Assembly (NCBI RefSeq): GCF_028128765.1
Contig: NZ_LBJG01000024.1
Location: 744,001-808,000, forward strand
Length of the DNA stretch: 64,000 bases
Origin: Bradyrhizobium sp. CCBAU 51627
GTDB lineage: Bacteria > Pseudomonadota > Alphaproteobacteria > Rhizobiales > Xanthobacteraceae
Direction: 5' to 3'
Part shown: positions 54,893-63,699 of the stretch, piece by piece
How positions within the stretch are numbered: the stretch's first letter is position 1
Layout of the letters: every line of letters starts with the position of its first letter
The notes under the pieces: model-generated
Database searches by the model: none
The model's input: the letters and a program-made list of their open reading frames with translations, nothing else
Told to the model about the DNA's origin: nothing
Translations under genes and position numbers: made by a program

Positions 54893-55906
54893 TTAGCCAT
54901 TGGGCTGCTTCTCGGCAATGCGTTCTGGAGGCGCTAAACGAATTTGTAAGTCATTCAGATCGTCCGCGCCAATCCCTTCACCAGCGAGCTTGGCCAGATA
55001 CTCCAGTAGATCGTCCTGTCGCGGCTGTCCGAATGCGAGCCGATAGACGGTCAAACTTTGCTTGAGCCACTCCAGCCGAGTGACTTCCCGGCTGAAGGGC
55101 AGCATCGGGACCCGTCGTTCGATGCGAACCGCACCCTCATAGATCCAATACGGGACGATATCAGCATGAGCGTCTGACTCGGATCTTGCCCGCTCGAACA
55201 TGTAACTCCATGGATCGAGCGGAGCCGTAGCGCTCGCTCTTACGGCCCCGATCTGATGCTCGGCCAAGTTCAAACGGACGGCGTGGTTCTTGAAACGATG
55301 GATGCGCTCTTCACGCTGCTCCAGGTCGACCGGATTGCTCGGCAAATTTCAGTGGTAGATGCGGTAGCAATATGGATGGAAATCGAGACCTTCCTGCCCG
55401 ACCGAAGTCGTAGCCAGAACGAAGGGCTTGAAGGGCGAATTGAAAGCCTCTCGCACCCCACTAAGTCGAGCCACAGTGCCTTCCTCATCGCGATAGTCGG
55501 CGAGGCGCATCGCGAACCGACCACGCATTTGGAATTTTGTCAGCTTGACCGAGTCGCCGTCGAGTTGAACGTCATCCACGTCGATCTGCGAAGGCCGCAC
55601 TGACAGCGTTGATGCCATGGCGCGTGATACGCCTAGGGCCCGCTCCTCGGACCCGAGCGAGCTCAATCCCTCCGCGTCGATCAGATAATGTGCGTACTCG
55701 TCAAGGACTGCCTGGAGATTGTGATCCAGGCCGTACGTCAGCACGCGATGCCAATACCGGTCTTCGGTGCCTCGGCGAAGCAGAGCGATGGCATCCGGTT
55801 GATTGAACAATGAGCGAAATGCCCAGGCGATCTCGGCCGCTCGCCGTGCCCGCGAGTGAGCTTCGGCTGGTAGTCTGTCCAGAGTGAACAGTCTTCGGGC
55901 GACCAA
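54893..55906 (-). pseudogene. C-terminal remnant of SF2 helicase with in-frame stop
   Basis: About 335 codons of one reading frame. The upper part ends VLATTSVGQEGLDFH and CYRIYH; a TGA at 55349-55351 interrupts, and the same frame goes on NLPSNPVDLEQREERIHRFK. Intact relatives read HWNLPSNP here, so TGG has become TGA. The N-terminal helicase half is missing, because the frame is cut near 55906 by a fusion to the next fragment. It is a truncated and stop-containing gene. Confidence 0.75.
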
Positions 55907-56392
55907 CTGTCACCGACCTGGCTCGCTGTCTTGGATTGGTCCCTGATATTGAGCCGGGCTCTTATTTCGATGTCGCGGTTGTAGGCTCGGGCCCGGCAGG
56001 GCTCGCCGCCGCGGTCTACGCCGCATCCGAGGGGCTCTCAATCCTTGTGCTCGATTCAGATTCGTTCGGAGGTCAGGCAGGCGCATCCGCCCGCATCGAG
56101 AACTATTTCGGGTTCCCGACGGGGCATCTCGGGACTGGCGCTGACGGCGAGAGGTTTCGCTCAAGCTCAAAAGTTCGGCGCAACGATCGCGATCCCGATG
56201 GCAGTCAAGAGCTTAGATTGTGATCGATCATCAGATCGCCTGGTGCATGTTCTCACTCTTGCGAACGGTATTCAGGTTCGAGCCGGGACAGTGGTGATCG
56301 CGAGCGGCGTCAGTTACCGTCGGCCTGAAATCGAGGCGCTCGAAGATTTCGAAGGGAACGGCGTGTCTTATTGGGCTTCCCCGATCGAGTTG
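55907..56392 (+). pseudogene. Fragment of thioredoxin-reductase-like flavoprotein, frameshifted
   Basis: The plus strand encodes part of a FAD-dependent pyridine nucleotide-disulphide oxidoreductase: YFDVAVVGSGPAGLAAAVYA, DSFGGQAGASARIENYFGFP, and after a frameshift GLALTARGFAQAQKFGATIA and VVIASGVSYRRPEIEALEDF. An extra G in the run at 56121-56124 breaks the frame. Both termini of the enzyme are missing, so it cannot be functional. The fragment lies between two fragments of opposite strand. Confidence 0.75.
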
Positions 56393-56397
56393 CAGGA

Positions 56398-56861
56398 GTG
56401 CGCGCCAGGATCGCGACCTTGGCCTTGGCGATGAACTCGGCGACCAGTTTTCCGTTCGCATCCGTGTCGCCATAGAGCGCCACATAGAGTTTGCATTGCG
56501 TCAGCAGCTTTTCGATGTCGGCAAGTTTCTTGCCATTCGGGATGATCCCCAGCACCTTGTCGAAGGCTGCGGCACCCATGGCGGCCTTCGCCGCGTCGAG
56601 GAGATCGACCAGCCCCGGGGCGGATTTTACCTTCAGCTTCGATCCCGCGCCATTCGGAACGCAGAATGATGACCCGGATCCGGTCAGCAGCAGAAGGTTC
56701 GTCGCGTTCAGCCCATTGAGCAGGAAACCTTCAATCGCCCGCGACGCGCCACGTTCCTTAACTTCGCCCGTGGTCGCGTCGATTTCGTCGCCATAGCGCC
56801 GCCATGTCTTCGCCGCCTCAAACAGCCGGATGTTCTCCTTTGCAGGCCCGCGCCCATGCGG
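56398..56861 (-). pseudogene. N-terminal fragment of SIR2-like protein
   Basis: Frame open from a TAG at 56862-56864, without a good start codon. It reads ASRAIEGFLLNGLNATNLLL, TGSGSSFCVPNGAGSKLK, APGLVDLLDAA, IEKLLTQCKLYVALYGD and EFIAKAKVAIL, which resembles the NAD-binding start of SIR2-family defence proteins. The match stops at about 56400, where the thioredoxin-reductase-like fragment ends, so the catalytic part is lost. Identification is from pattern only. Confidence 0.5.
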
Positions 56862-56988
56862 CTACACGTTTTTCTTGTCTGCCGATCGCGACCGGCGTCT
56901 CGGGCCTCGACGCTCCGTTTGGACAGGAGGCATTTAGCTTGTCGGCAGCGGCGGTAGTCTTCGCCGAGCGGTCTGCCGTCAGACTTAC

Positions 56989-57558
56989 TTATCCAAGGAT
57001 CGCCGCCAACACGATGCGCGCGCCCTCGCGAAATTTCTGCCGATCGCTCGAATGCGCGGCGCCGTGTTCAAGCCATGACGTTGCGAGCTCGACGGCTTGC
57101 GGAGGACTAACGTCGCCAAGTCCGATGAGCTGCGCCAACACCAATGCAGCGGATGCATTGCCGGACAATGCGCATCGGAGAAGGGCGGTTGCCGCGATAT
57201 CGGCGTGCAGGGTGATGCGCGAGATAGTCATGAAGGAGTGTGCGACGGCGATGGCTGCAGCCGCGTCTCCGCGCACCGCGCTGGCGAGTTCGTCGCCGCA
57301 GTTGACGACCGCGATCTGACGCAACGTGGTATCTACGATCGAGCGCTCCTGGTCCTTGAAGGACTGGGCCGGTGAGCTGCGCCACCAGGTCAGCGGATTA
57401 TCATACTGCGGCCTGAACGTCGGTCGCTTCGCCTTCGCGAACCCCCAGACCTGATCGTCCAGACGGGGAAGGGGCCAGTCGGAAGCGCGATGATGCAGCG
57501 GAAGCTTGCCACCGCTGCCGCGCTCGCGATTTCCGGGGACGTCCTTCAGATCATCCAT
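56989..57558 (-). CDS. Unknown protein, 189 aa
   Basis: No family is recognised. The N-terminal third is charged and proline-containing; residues 80-189 are helical, rich in alanine and leucine (ALLRCALSGNASAALVLAQ), which could be helical repeats. ATG 57558 has GGCGGAA upstream. It stands upstream of the SIR2-like fragment on the same strand and may once have been its operon partner. Confidence 0.55.
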   Translation of the reverse strand: MDDLKDVPGNRERGSGGKLPLHHRASDWPLPRLDDQVWGFAKAKRPTFRPQYDNPLTWWRSSPAQSFKDQERSIVDTTLRQIAVVNCGDELASAVRGDAAAAIAVAHSFMTISRITLHADIAATALLRCALSGNASAALVLAQLIGLGDVSPPQAVELATSWLEHGAAHSSDRQKFREGARIVLAAILG

Positions 57559-57670
57559 TTATTCCGCCAGATTTGTTCGATGGGGGCGTTGCCGAAGTCC
57601 AAGGACCTTCCCATGCCCCGCGAAAGATGTCATTTGGTTCGACAAATTAACCTTAATGGGTTGCTTCGGT

Positions 57671-57898
57671 ATGATCTCGGTGGAACAGGTTCGTGCCGCG
57701 CGGGCGTGGCTCGGCATCTCGCAGCAAGAGGTCGCCGATGCCGCCGGCATCGAGGTGCGTACCATATATCGGATCGAAAATGGCTTCAGAGGCGCAACTG
57801 AGCGGACGCTCAGGCGTATTAAGACTGCGTTCGAAGCCAAAGGAATTGTGTTCTTGTTCGATTGTAGCAGGCCGATTGGCATCTCCATACGAACGTAG
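57671..57898 (+). CDS. XRE-type helix-turn-helix protein
   Basis: 75 aa. ISVEQVRAARAWLGISQQEV, ADAAGIEVRTIYRIENG and RTLRRIKTAFEAKGIVFLF form a Cro/CI-type helix-turn-helix with a short tail. It looks like a small regulator or the antitoxin of a toxin-antitoxin pair, but no toxin is seen nearby. ATG 57671 is assumed; an ATG at 57656 is also in frame. Divergent from the 189-aa protein gene. Confidence 0.8.
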   Translation: MISVEQVRAARAWLGISQQEVADAAGIEVRTIYRIENGFRGATERTLRRIKTAFEAKGIVFLFDCSRPIGISIRT

Positions 57899-58356
57899 AG
57901 ATTTCGCGTGGATCGATTGCATGGAACGCGATTTCGTAAGCACTTCGTGTGTTCATCGGATTGCGAGCTTCGTTAGCGGCGCTTAGCTTGATGGCGTGGA
58001 AGAAAGGCCGGCGCCGCCGAACTAGTTTGCGTCCTCGAACCCGCTTGTTGCCTACCGCGGTTAAGGCATTTTAACTGAGTTTGGCGGGCGGACTTGCGAG
58101 CCCACCAACGCACAACTAACTATTACATGTCCACTGCTCACTGAGGGGCAGGCCGGTCCATGGAGGGACCTGGACCTCGCCGCGGCGGCTTCTCCACCAC
58201 GCAGTCCGCTACTGGCACCAATTGCGTATGCACCCCCGGAAAATTTGAAACCGACGCCATCGGCAATCAGTCGACGCGCGCTCTCTCGCGCAGACGCCTG
58301 CTGTCCCGATTCCGGCGACAACCTCAGGGAGACTCGTCGCGGGACGGGTCAAGCAA
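57899..58356. other. Spacer without recognised gene
   Basis: 458 bp. Short frames on both strands have no start signals or resemblance to known families. No repeat or RNA gene is recognised. Confidence 0.4.
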
Positions 58357-59025
58357 ATGGCAGTTCATACGAGCAACGGCCTTGGCGGCGCTAATCATGG
58401 CCCGGGATCGGGCGCTGGCGCCGAAAAGTTGTCGAAGGAGGAACTCAAAAAGTACCGCCTGAAGAAGGCTATTGCGTACGTCGACGACGACGAGCACAAG
58501 CCTTCCGAAGCGGCCAAAATGAAACGCGAACAGCGAGAAAAGCGGGAAAAGGACAAGAACATCGTCCAGTGCGGCGTCGAGGTGCCCAAGGAGGGAAGGC
58601 CAACCGTCCAGGCGCTGGCCGCCGCAATGCGCGCTGACAACAATCTGCATCCGGTTATCTCGTTAGTCGTTTCGAACGACGACCTGCGAGATTTCATCCG
58701 CGGGTTGCTCGCTTCGGGGCGTGACGTCGCATCAATCTCAAAACTGGTCCAACAGGAGAAGTTGCTCGCTCTTCTGATCGCCTGCACCGCAAATCCGACG
58801 CTCACCGAAAGCATCTCGCTGCTGGCGAAATCGGACGCGCATGTTCAGAGTGTATTGGCGGAAGTCATTCGAGCCGTCGTGGAAGATCCGCGAGATACAC
58901 CGGCAACGCTGGAGGTCATGGCGGCCAGTCTGCGAGATCCCGAGGCGGTACTCAACATGACGAAGGTGCGTAAGGCGGGCGGCATCCGAGCCAGGATTTT
59001 GATGTGGGCTCTGGGCCGGTCCTGA
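58357..59025 (+). CDS. Unknown protein, 222 aa
   Basis: No family is recognised. It begins with a low-complexity, glycine-rich stretch and a strongly charged, lysine/glutamate-rich helix (KLSKEELKKYRLKKAIAYVD, then KMKREQREKREKDKN), followed by a helical C-terminal domain (about 80-222) with leucine-rich amphipathic segments (LVQQEKLLALLIACTA, LASGRDVASI). The ATG has no good ribosome binding site; the frame is long for chance and codon use is normal. Possibly a nucleic-acid- or protein-binding accessory gene of the island. Confidence 0.6.
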   Translation: MAVHTSNGLGGANHGPGSGAGAEKLSKEELKKYRLKKAIAYVDDDEHKPSEAAKMKREQREKREKDKNIVQCGVEVPKEGRPTVQALAAAMRADNNLHPVISLVVSNDDLRDFIRGLLASGRDVASISKLVQQEKLLALLIACTANPTLTESISLLAKSDAHVQSVLAEVIRAVVEDPRDTPATLEVMAASLRDPEAVLNMTKVRKAGGIRARILMWALGRS

Positions 59026-59498
59026 AGATCGAATTCGGACCGGCGAGACAATCCTTGTGGTCGGTCTGATGCGCCTGGCAACTGCACATGGGGCGCTCGG
59101 TGTTGAAGGTGCAAGGAAGGCGCCGCTGAAACCATGCAAGTCACTTTAGAAGATCGTGTTCTGGCGATCATCGTGGCAATTGGTCCACAATGCGGTGCCC
59201 CTTGCGCGGAGGGCGCCGACTAGTCCTTGGTCTTGTCGTGGGCCAGGAAAGACTAGGCCGCGACTAGTCTTTGTCTCGCTGGAATAGCGCCAGGACTAGT
59301 CGCCTACAGCACCGACATGTCCCTGAACTAGTCGTTGCTTCGTGTAGCGCGACATCCCAAGCGAAGAGGCAGTCGGCGTGACCTGCAAATAGGTGTTGGT
59401 AATGGGGTTATGCCGCAGTGCACAAACAAAGCGCCTCGCTTCTTCCTCGCGTTTCGTGCATTCTAATTTGGTACTCATGATTGCAATGAGGATTTGCG
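59026..59498. other. Spacer with CTAGTC repeat cluster
   Basis: 473 bp with no gene on either strand. The cluster of palindromic repeats at 59218-59333 is listed separately. It separates the island-like genes from the AraC/ABC region. Confidence 0.45.
59218..59333. repeat. Four GACTAGTC-type sites in regular spacing
   Basis: GACTAGTC is found at 59218-59225, 59262-59269 and 59294-59301, and AACTAGTC at 59326-59333. GACTAGTC is a perfect 8-bp palindrome. The start-to-start distances are 44, 32 and 32 bp, about four, three and three helical turns. This suggests cooperative binding sites of a dimeric protein or an iteron-like array, 166-281 bp before the AraC gene. Confidence 0.7.
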
Positions 59499-60368
59499 AT
59501 GGAAACCATCGGTGACAACTACGTTCGGTTGGTTGGCGGCGATCTGGTGTCCTCCATCATCACCAATACGCCGAGCATGCGGATCGAAATTCTTCGCAGG
59601 GAGACGGTCGGGCGCATGCATTGGCATTTTCGTCAGCCTGAGCTGTCTTTGTTCTGGTTCGGCAAGGGGGCCGAACGCTTAAGAGCGACGATTGACGGGC
59701 GTCCGGTCGAGCGCCGATTCCCGGGAAAATCGAAGCTCGCAATCTTTCCTGCCGCAACCGAGATCGAAGGTGAGTGGAACGTAGGACCGACCCTCGATTA
59801 CACCGTGGTGTTCTTGAATCCAACTTTCGTGGGCGAACGCCTGCAGCACGCGATCACGAACTGCACGATCGCTTTTGAGCACGATGGATTGACGCGTGGC
59901 CTCGCCGAACTTTGCCGCGAAGCGACCTCGCCGGACAATGTTTTCAGTCTCATGGCGGAAGGATGGTCGATCCAGGCGCTGGCTCACATTTCTCGCGTCA
60001 GCGAGCGAAGTCAGCAGCCATGCAACAAACTGCGCGGTGGTTTGCCAGGCCGAAGTTTGCGGTATGTCGAGGAGTATGTGCGCGAGAACCTTACCCAGCC
60101 GATAACTCTCGCCGAACTCTCCGAAATCGCCGGCTTAAGCAAGCGGCACTTCCTGCGCGCATTTCAGGAAAGCGTCGGGCTGACGCCATACAGCTACGTT
60201 CTTTCGCTTCGGATCGACGAGGCGAAGCGGCGGCTGTCGGAAACGGAAGACAGTATCGTCGATGTAGCCCTTGCGATCGGTTTCAATGACGCCCAGCATT
60301 TCTCGACGCGTTTCAAGAAGGCGACCGGCATTACTCCATCCGCATTCCGTCAGCGTTGCCTGTCATAG
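59499..60368 (+). CDS. AraC family transcriptional regulator
   Basis: 289 aa. The C-terminal 100 residues hold two helix-turn-helix motifs: ITLAELSEIAGLSKRHFLRA and DEAKRRLSETEDSIVDVALA followed by IGFNDAQHFSTRFKKATGIT, a canonical AraC signature. The N-terminal cupin-like half senses an unknown ligand. ATG 59499 is preceded by GAGG. It lies upstream of, and in the same direction as, the Liv-type transporter operon, so it likely activates it. Confidence 0.93.
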   Translation: METIGDNYVRLVGGDLVSSIITNTPSMRIEILRRETVGRMHWHFRQPELSLFWFGKGAERLRATIDGRPVERRFPGKSKLAIFPAATEIEGEWNVGPTLDYTVVFLNPTFVGERLQHAITNCTIAFEHDGLTRGLAELCREATSPDNVFSLMAEGWSIQALAHISRVSERSQQPCNKLRGGLPGRSLRYVEEYVRENLTQPITLAELSEIAGLSKRHFLRAFQESVGLTPYSYVLSLRIDEAKRRLSETEDSIVDVALAIGFNDAQHFSTRFKKATGITPSAFRQRCLS

Positions 60369-60553
60369 GCAACACCCCGCTTCGGCTTTCGGGTCTAAAT
60401 GGCGCTTTTACGGAAGCCCTGGCGCTATCCTGCAAGTCAGGATCAGATTCGCGATCTAACACTCTCCCATAAGAATCACGCAGACCGCGGCCGCTTTGCC
60501 GTGGCTCAAGCGGGAGTTTGCGGGCGGAACCGGCCGGCACAAGGGAGAGCAGA

Positions 60554-61765
60554 ATGGCAATTTCTTTCAAGGGGTATGCGCTTATTGGGCTCACCGGAGC
60601 GATCGGTCTCGCCGCATCGGCCGGCGTGCCGACCTACGCGCAGGAGAAGGGCGCCATCAAGATCGGCCTGATGCTGCCATACAAGGGCGTCTATGCAGTT
60701 CCGGCGGAAAGCATTGATCGCGGCTTTCAAATCGCACTGGAAGAGTACGGCGGCAAGATCAACGGCCGTCGCATCGAGATCATCCGCGCGGACGACGAAT
60801 TGACCCCGAGCGTGGGCGTTCAGAGATTCAACAAGTTCGTTCAGTCGGACAAAGTCGATCTGGTTGCCGGTGTCGTCGGCTCGAATGTTGGCATTGCCGT
60901 CTCGGAGCTCGCCGACAAGAACAAGATGCCGATGGTGTTCGTGAACGCTTTTGCGGACGAGATCACCGGTAAGTTCTGCAGCCCATATATTGCGCGTACC
61001 TCGTTCAGCGCCAACGGATTCGAATATGCCTCCGGCAAGTACTGGGCAAGCAAGGGGATCAAGACCGCCGTGACGATGGGGCCTGATTACTCCGCCGGCC
61101 GCGCATTCATCGGTGGCTTCAAACGCGGCTTTGAAGACAACGGCGGAAAGGTGATCGAGGAAATCTGGACGCCGTTCCAGAAGACCAAAGACTACAGCGC
61201 CGCACTGACGCAGGCTGCCAACTCCGGCGCGCAAATCATCTACGCATTCTATGCGGGCGCGGAAGCAATCCAGGTCGTCAAGCAGCACGCGGACTTCGGC
61301 CTGCGGAGCAAGATCCCGTTCATCGGCGATCACTGGGTTTACGACGAAGCGTTGTGGCCCGCACTCGGCGATCTCGCGCTCAACGCCCAGCACGTCGCCA
61401 CGCACTACCCCGGCATCGAAACCGAGGTGAACCAGAAGTTCGTCAAGGCCTACAACGCGAAGTACAAGCAGGATCCCGACGTGAGCGCAGCGCTTGGTTA
61501 CGACAACGGCAAGGCGATCATGCTCACGCTCGAAACGCTCGGTGGCGAGATGCCGGAAGACCGTGCGAAGTTCATCTCGACCATGCGAGACCTGACGTTC
61601 GATTCACCGCGCGGGAAGATCAAGTTCAATGCCCAGAACAGCGCATTGCTCGAGAAGGTCTATGTGGTCGAGATCGTCAAGGGTCCCGATGGCAAGATGC
61701 AGCGTAAGCCCCTGGACCAGTTTCCGGGCGCCGGCGATCTGCCGGGTTGCACGAAGTCGTTCTGA
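60554..61765 (+). CDS. ABC transporter substrate-binding protein (Liv/periplasmic binding protein type 1)
   Basis: 403 aa, secreted: signal MAISFKGYALIGLTGAIGLA with cleavage near residue 32 (TYA-QEK). The mature protein is a type 1 periplasmic binding protein (IKIGLMLPYKGVYAVPAESI, GRRIEIIRADDE, VDLVAGVVGSNVGIAVSE, DYSAGRAFIGGFKRGF). Such proteins bind branched-chain amino acids, amides or aromatic acids; the ligand here is unknown. The start is ATG 60554 behind AAGGGAGAG. First gene of the transporter operon. Confidence 0.92.
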   Translation: MAISFKGYALIGLTGAIGLAASAGVPTYAQEKGAIKIGLMLPYKGVYAVPAESIDRGFQIALEEYGGKINGRRIEIIRADDELTPSVGVQRFNKFVQSDKVDLVAGVVGSNVGIAVSELADKNKMPMVFVNAFADEITGKFCSPYIARTSFSANGFEYASGKYWASKGIKTAVTMGPDYSAGRAFIGGFKRGFEDNGGKVIEEIWTPFQKTKDYSAALTQAANSGAQIIYAFYAGAEAIQVVKQHADFGLRSKIPFIGDHWVYDEALWPALGDLALNAQHVATHYPGIETEVNQKFVKAYNAKYKQDPDVSAALGYDNGKAIMLTLETLGGEMPEDRAKFISTMRDLTFDSPRGKIKFNAQNSALLEKVYVVEIVKGPDGKMQRKPLDQFPGAGDLPGCTKSF

Positions 61766-61771
61766 TCCGAG

Positions 61772-61797
61772 GCGGGCTTCGCCCCGGCGGGGCCCGC
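61772..61797 (+). promoter_or_regulatory. GC-rich hairpin between binding protein and permease genes
   Basis: Arms GCGGGC (61772-61777) and GCCCGC (61792-61797) enclose a C/G-rich loop, 7 bp after the binding-protein stop. Such intercistronic stems stabilise upstream mRNA or reduce read-through, giving more binding protein than membrane subunits. Confidence 0.5.
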
Positions 61798-61819
61798 GTC
61801 TCTCGAATTTGGGTGAAGC

Positions 61820-62698
61820 ATGCAGCCTTTCCTGATCCAACTTCTCAACGGCGTGCAATTGAGCATGTTGGTGTTCCTTCTCGCCGTCGGCCTTACGTTG
61901 ATCTTCGGGTTGATGAACATTCTCAATTTGGCTCACGGCGCCTTCTTTACGATGGGGGCCTATTTCGGTTTGGTCGTCGCCAACGACACGGGTTCGTTCT
62001 GGCTCGCGCTGCTCATAGGTCCGCTGCTGCCGTTCGCGGCCGGCTTCGTCCTGCAGTTCTTCGTCCTGCATCCCCTGGCTCAGCGCGGCCGCTCGACGCA
62101 TCTCGATCTCGCGCTGCTGACGTTCGGCCTGCTGTTCGCGACTGCCGGGGCAGTCGAGCATGTCTTCGGATCGGCGTTTCACAGCATTGTCACGCCTGAC
62201 CTCCTGAAGGGCCGCGTCGGCCTGCTGGGAATGGAGTATCCGATCTATCGGCTGTTCATCATCGCGGTTGGCATCGCCATCGGCGTCGCACTCGTCCTGG
62301 TAATCGACCGCACCCTCGTCGGGGCCACGCTGCGGGCCGGGGTCGACAACCGCGAGATGGTCACGGCCCTCGGCATCAACATCAACATGTTGTTCGCGCT
62401 GGTATTCGGATTTGGCTCCGCACTCGCCGGATTTGCCGGAGTCGTCTCGGCCCCGGTCATGAGCATCTATTCCAGCATGGGCATCGGAATTGTCGTTACG
62501 ACTTTTGTCGTCGTGGTGGTGGGCGGTCTCGGCAATCTCAAGGGGTCGTTCTACGCCTCACTCATCGTCGGCATGACGGATACGTTTGCCCAGGCCTACC
62601 TTCCGGAAGCCGAGCTGTTTGCGATCTATATTCTTCTGATAGCCGTGATGATCTTTCGTCCGCAGGGTCTTTTTGGCGCGGTCGGGAGGGTTGCATGA
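61820..62698 (+). CDS. Branched-chain amino acid-type ABC permease, LivH family
   Basis: 292 aa, eight or so membrane helices. GLTLIFGLMNILNLAHGAFF, GRSTHLDLALLTFGLLFATA, DNREMVTALGININMLFALV and VVVVGGLGNLKGSFYASLIV mark the LivH family. It ends in an ATGA overlap with the next permease gene. Confidence 0.93.
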   Translation: MQPFLIQLLNGVQLSMLVFLLAVGLTLIFGLMNILNLAHGAFFTMGAYFGLVVANDTGSFWLALLIGPLLPFAAGFVLQFFVLHPLAQRGRSTHLDLALLTFGLLFATAGAVEHVFGSAFHSIVTPDLLKGRVGLLGMEYPIYRLFIIAVGIAIGVALVLVIDRTLVGATLRAGVDNREMVTALGININMLFALVFGFGSALAGFAGVVSAPVMSIYSSMGIGIVVTTFVVVVVGGLGNLKGSFYASLIVGMTDTFAQAYLPEAELFAIYILLIAVMIFRPQGLFGAVGRVA

Positions 62699-63699
62699 GC
62701 GCAGATGTCGCCCTCTCGAGCGAGCAGAGAATCGGCGTGCTGAAGCGTCTGCCGCTTCCAGCTTCACGTCGTGCATACGCTGCCTTGTTCGCACTTTTTG
62801 CCGTCAGCTTGTGCGCGCTGCCATCGTTCGTGTCTGGCTACGTCATGACACTGGCAGTTGAAGCCATGATCGCGGGGGTATTTGCATCCGGCATCAATCT
62901 TCTGACCGGATACACCGGTCTCGTATCGCTCGGACAGGCGATGTTTCTCGGGTTCGGTGGATACGGCATTGCGATCGGAACGGCGCTGTTGGGCTGGCCG
63001 CTGTGGATCTCTGCCCCCGTCACGCTCGTGGTCGTGGCCGCGATTGCGGCGCCAATCGGTGCGATTTGCACCCGGACGCGTGGCGTCGAATTTCTCCTGA
63101 TCACACTGGCGTTCTCGCAGATGTTCTATGGCGCCGCAATCAAGCTGCGCTGGACCAACGGGTCGGATGGCATGACGGGAATCCCGCGGCCTGATCTGTC
63201 GCTGCTCGGCGTGAGCGCAGACAACCCGACCGTCTTTTACTACTACGTACTTGCTGTCGCGGTCCTCTCCTTGTTAATGCTGTGGCGGATCGTAACGTCG
63301 CCGTTTGGCAGCGTTCTCGTCGGCATTCGTGAAAACGAGCGTCGCATGATGTCGATGGGATATTCGGTAGCCAACTACAAGATCGGATCATTCGCGTTGG
63401 CCGCGGTGATCTGTGCGGTCGCGGGTATTCTTCAGTCGCAGTACACCTACTTCGTCAATCCCGACGCAATGAGCTGGCAGATGAGCGGTGAGGGCGTGCT
63501 GATGGTCATCATCGGCGGCGCCAATGTCGTCCTTGGGCCGTTTGTTGGAGCCACGGTCTTCGTGGTGGTCAAGCAGGCGCTGAGCATGATTACGGAAGAG
63601 TACAATCTGTTCTTCGGCATTTTCTTCATGCTTGTGGTTGCGCTTTTTCGTGGTGGTGTTCTCGGCTTTATCAGCACGCCGATCGGAAAACGGCAATGA
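62695..63699 (+). CDS. Branched-chain amino acid-type ABC permease, LivM family
   Basis: 334 aa, multi-pass permease. GINLLTGYTGLVSLGQAMFL, TRTRGVEFLLITLAFSQM, IRENERRMMSMGYSVANYKI and VIIGGANVVLGPFVGATVFV are typical of LivM. Start and stop both overlap neighbours by ATGA, so the transporter genes are coupled. Confidence 0.93.
   Translation: MSADVALSSEQRIGVLKRLPLPASRRAYAALFALFAVSLCALPSFVSGYVMTLAVEAMIAGVFASGINLLTGYTGLVSLGQAMFLGFGGYGIAIGTALLGWPLWISAPVTLVVVAAIAAPIGAICTRTRGVEFLLITLAFSQMFYGAAIKLRWTNGSDGMTGIPRPDLSLLGVSADNPTVFYYYVLAVAVLSLLMLWRIVTSPFGSVLVGIRENERRMMSMGYSVANYKIGSFALAAVICAVAGILQSQYTYFVNPDAMSWQMSGEGVLMVIIGGANVVLGPFVGATVFVVVKQALSMITEEYNLFFGIFFMLVVALFRGGVLGFISTPIGKRQ

Noticed and set aside
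56398..56861. SIR2-like frame as an active defence gene
   Set aside because: It lacks a start codon and is truncated at about 56400, before the end of the NAD-binding domain.
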